Shown here: one piece after another, positions 6,737-8,049 of the stretch
Layout: each line of letters begins with the position of its first letter
Position numbering within the stretch: the first letter of the stretch is position 1
From: JBBSHJ01 sp038253135
Lineage (GTDB): Bacteria; Actinomycetota; Actinomycetes; Mycobacteriales; QHCD01
DNA length: 8,049 nt
Reading direction: 5' to 3'
Assembly: GCA_038253135.1 (NCBI GenBank)
Contig: JBBSHJ010000121.1
Span: forward strand, 1-8,049
Translations under genes and position numbers: made by a program
The notes under the pieces: model-generated
The model's database searches: none
Seen by the model: only the letters and a program-made list of their open reading frames with translations
What the model was told of the DNA's origin: nothing

Positions 6737-7384
6737 GTGCCGCTCGGTATCCTCCCGGGTGTGGATCCGCACGCGGAACGTTCCGACACGGAGCTGCTGC
6801 GTGCGCACGCTGCGGGTGATCCCTACGCCTTCGAGGCCCTGGTACGCCGCCACCGCGACCGGATGTGGGCCGTGGCGCTGCGCACCATGCGGGATCCGGA
6901 GGACGCCGCCGACGCGCTGCAGGACGCGATGATCTCCGCGTTCCGCGCCGCCGCGTCCTTCCGGGCCGAATCCGCGGTCACCACATGGCTACATCGGATC
7001 GTGGTCAACGCCTGCCTCGACCGGATCCGCCGGCGCAAGGCACGGCCGGCCGTCGCGCTGCCCGAAGAGGGGCCGGGCGAGCCGGTCGAGAGCCGCGACC
7101 CGGTGTCCGAGCGGGACACCGCCATGGCCGTCGAGGCCGCGCTGGCCGAGCTCCCCGTCGAGCAACGGGCCGCCATCACGCTGGTCGACCTGCAGGGCTA
7201 CTCGGTCGCCGACTCGGCCCGCGTGCTCGGCGTCGCCGAGGGCACGGTCAAGAGTCGCTGCGCTCGCGGGAGATCACGACTTGCCGTCATTCTGGCCCAC
7301 CTGCGGAACCCAGACGACTCGGGCGGCGTCCCAACGGAGCCGGGACGAGTGATTCCCGGAGCGTCCGTGGGAGAGGCCCGGTGA
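6737..7384 (+). CDS. sigM: ECF RNA polymerase sigma factor, SigM-type
   Basis: This is an extracytoplasmic-function sigma factor that directs RNA polymerase to stress promoters and is held inactive by the anti-sigma factor encoded next. The 215-residue reading has the two ECF domains. Region 2 (about 31-100) has LVRRHRDRMWAVALRTMRD, then DALQDAMISAFRAAASF and TTWLHRIVVNACLDRIRRR. Region 4 (about 131-183) has LAELPVEQRAAITLVDLQG, a helix-turn-helix YSVADSARVLGVAEGTVKSR and RGRSRLA. A 30-residue Pro/Gly-rich tail follows. The DALQDAM and WLHRIVVNACLDR motifs and the murJ-sigM-anti-sigma order match mycobacterial SigM and its actinobacterial relatives. Two starts compete. GTG 6737 has a strong Shine-Dalgarno sequence. 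GTG 6761 (giving a protein starting DPHAERSDTELL) lies seven bases after a TATCCT box and fits a leaderless start. The difference is eight residues before the first domain. Confidence 0.92.
   Translation: MPLGILPGVDPHAERSDTELLRAHAAGDPYAFEALVRRHRDRMWAVALRTMRDPEDAADALQDAMISAFRAAASFRAESAVTTWLHRIVVNACLDRIRRRKARPAVALPEEGPGEPVESRDPVSERDTAMAVEAALAELPVEQRAAITLVDLQGYSVADSARVLGVAEGTVKSRCARGRSRLAVILAHLRNPDDSGGVPTEPGRVIPGASVGEAR
6748..6753 (+). promoter_or_regulatory. Candidate -10 box for a leaderless sigM start at GTG 6761
   Basis: TATCCT (6748-6753) matches TANNNT; seven bases later comes GTG 6761, in frame with sigM. The geometry repeats that seen before the Nudix gene. No clear -35 is present, and the box lies inside the longer sigM reading, so it may be chance. 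Confidence 0.3.
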
Positions 7385-7409
7385 CGCCGGTACGACGCAG
7401 GCCGTTGAT

Positions 7410-7428
7410 GCCGGCCCCACGGGCCGGC
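7410..7428 (+). other. 8-bp hairpin between sigM and the anti-sigma gene
   Basis: GCCGGCCC (7410-7417) pairs perfectly with GGGCCGGC (7421-7428) over a three-base loop CAC. No T-run follows. It sits 25 bases after the sigM stop and directly before the 15-bp tandem repeat, so it could be an mRNA-stability or attenuation element that sets the sigma to anti-sigma ratio; that role is inference. Confidence 0.45.
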
Positions 7429-7458
7429 CGGGATCAATAGGCCCGGGATCAATAGGCC
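7429..7458. repeat. Exact tandem duplication of 15 bp before the anti-sigma gene
   Basis: CGGGATCAATAGGCC occurs twice with no gap (7429-7443 and 7444-7458) and without mismatch. It is less GC-rich than its surroundings and ends just before the Shine-Dalgarno sequence of the anti-sigma gene. The perfect identity suggests either a recent slippage event or a kept pair of binding sites. Confidence 0.9.
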
Positions 7459-7472
7459 AGGAAGGACCCGTA

Positions 7473-8049
7473 GTGAGCGGCATGAACACCGAACCGATGC
7501 ATCCGGTCGTCGACGCTGACGGTCACCTGGATGCCGCGACGGTCGCCGGGCTCGACGCCGAGGTCTTCGATGCCGAGACCGCCGGCGGCCTCTCGGCGCA
7601 CGTGGCGATGTGCGCTCGCTGCTCGGCCGAGCTAGCCGGCCTCCGCCAGCTCCGCACAACGCTGGCCGCGCTGCCGGCGCCCCGGATGCCTGAGGCCGTG
7701 GCCGCACGCCTTGAGGCCGTCATCCGCACCGAGCAGAAGCAGCGCTGGGCCGCGCAGCATTCCAGGCCCGCCGGACCGCCTGGTCCGGCGGGTCCGTTCG
7801 GCCAGCAGCCCCCGCCACCCGGCCCGCCGCGCATCACCGGCGCCCCGCTGCCGCCCCAGGGCCGGGCCCCGTCGAACGTGGTCGACCTGGCGTCCCGGCG
7901 CCCGCGCCACCGGATCCTCGCCGCCGTGGCCGGCGTGGCAATCGTCGGCGTCGGCATCGGCGTGGCGATCAGCACGGCCGGCAACGGTGGCAAGGGCACC
8001 AACGTGGCCGGCAATATCCACCGCTCGGCGGTGGGCACCACGCAGCCCG
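7473..8049 (+). CDS. Zinc-binding anti-sigma factor for SigM (3' truncated by window edge)
   Basis: The frame is open from GTG 7473 to the right edge (192 codons seen), so the end is missing. The visible protein has a cytoplasmic anti-sigma domain with the ZAS motif His43-x3-Cys47-x2-Cys50 (AHVAMCARC), then a helix LAGLRQLRTTLAALPAP. A proline/glycine-rich linker follows (about 98-132; GPPGPAGPFG, QQPPPPGPP). Next come a basic patch RRPRHR (142-147) and a membrane helix (about 148-167), after which the protein would continue outside the cell. This layout is that of membrane-bound ZAS anti-sigma factors; the partner should be the SigM encoded just upstream, as with Rv3912 and SigM in M. tuberculosis. 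GTG 7473 is preferred because GGAAGGA (7460-7466) lies six bases before it; ATG 7482 and ATG 7497 are in-frame alternatives with worse spacing. Cysteine ligation of zinc makes redox control possible. Confidence 0.88.
   Translation, partial: MSGMNTEPMHPVVDADGHLDAATVAGLDAEVFDAETAGGLSAHVAMCARCSAELAGLRQLRTTLAALPAPRMPEAVAARLEAVIRTEQKQRWAAQHSRPAGPPGPAGPFGQQPPPPGPPRITGAPLPPQGRAPSNVVDLASRRPRHRILAAVAGVAIVGVGIGVAISTAGNGGKGTNVAGNIHRSAVGTTQP

Noticed and set aside
5462..6853. Open frame of 463 codons on the minus strand opposite murJ
   Set aside because: Low-complexity, charged composition, no domain signature, and it covers the clear MurJ membrane segments on the plus strand as well as the murJ-sigM gap.
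7523..8041. Minus-strand open frames opposite the anti-sigma gene
   Set aside because: The plus strand encodes a ZAS motif, a linker and a membrane helix with a good ribosome-binding site, so the minus-strand frames are shadows.

Overview
The window is GC-rich DNA from an actinobacterium. This rests on strong G/C preference at third codon positions, frequent GTG starts, and a gene order that matches a conserved actinobacterial block usually found near the replication origin. In Mycobacterium tuberculosis the same block runs Rv3907c (pcnA/cca), Rv3908 (mutT4), Rv3909, Rv3910 (mviN/murJ), Rv3911 (sigM) and Rv3912 (anti-sigma factor). The genus cannot be fixed from the sequence alone. I see no mobile element, CRISPR array, tRNA or rRNA gene. 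No stretch of 300 bases lacks a gene.

Layout. At the left edge is the 3' end of a YciI/DGPF-family gene (+), followed by a hairpin and an array of six 16-bp repeat units that runs into the 3' end of the convergent cca gene (-, 287-1723). Between cca and the next gene is a 149-bp divergent intergenic region (1724-1872). It carries apparently leaderless promoters facing both ways and a perfect 9-bp inverted repeat. Rightward lies a tight three-gene operon: a Nudix hydrolase (1873-2346), a signal-peptide-bearing, membrane-anchored DUF6049-type protein (2346-4682) and the lipid II flippase MurJ (4679-6661). Both junctions overlap (TGATG and ATGA). After 75 bp of hairpin-rich DNA comes an ECF sigma factor of the SigM type (6737-7384). 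Then an 88-bp gap holds a hairpin and an exact 15-bp tandem duplication. Last is a zinc-binding, single-pass anti-sigma factor that runs off the right edge (7473 onward).

How the genes fit together. cca finishes tRNA 3' ends. The Nudix protein is probably a nucleotide-pool or signalling-nucleotide pyrophosphohydrolase. The DUF6049 protein and MurJ belong to the cell envelope: MurJ flips lipid-linked peptidoglycan precursor, and the overlapping exported partner is a good candidate for an accessory on the outer face. SigM and its anti-sigma factor form an envelope/redox-stress switch next to the envelope genes. In relatives trxB and trxA lie just downstream, beyond this window.

The core of the window is conserved and not a new system. 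The points worth a second look are the 16-bp minisatellite, the 15-bp duplication before the anti-sigma gene, a lone TTA codon in cca, the MurJ N-terminal extension with no C-terminal pseudokinase domain, and the little-studied DUF6049-MurJ pair.
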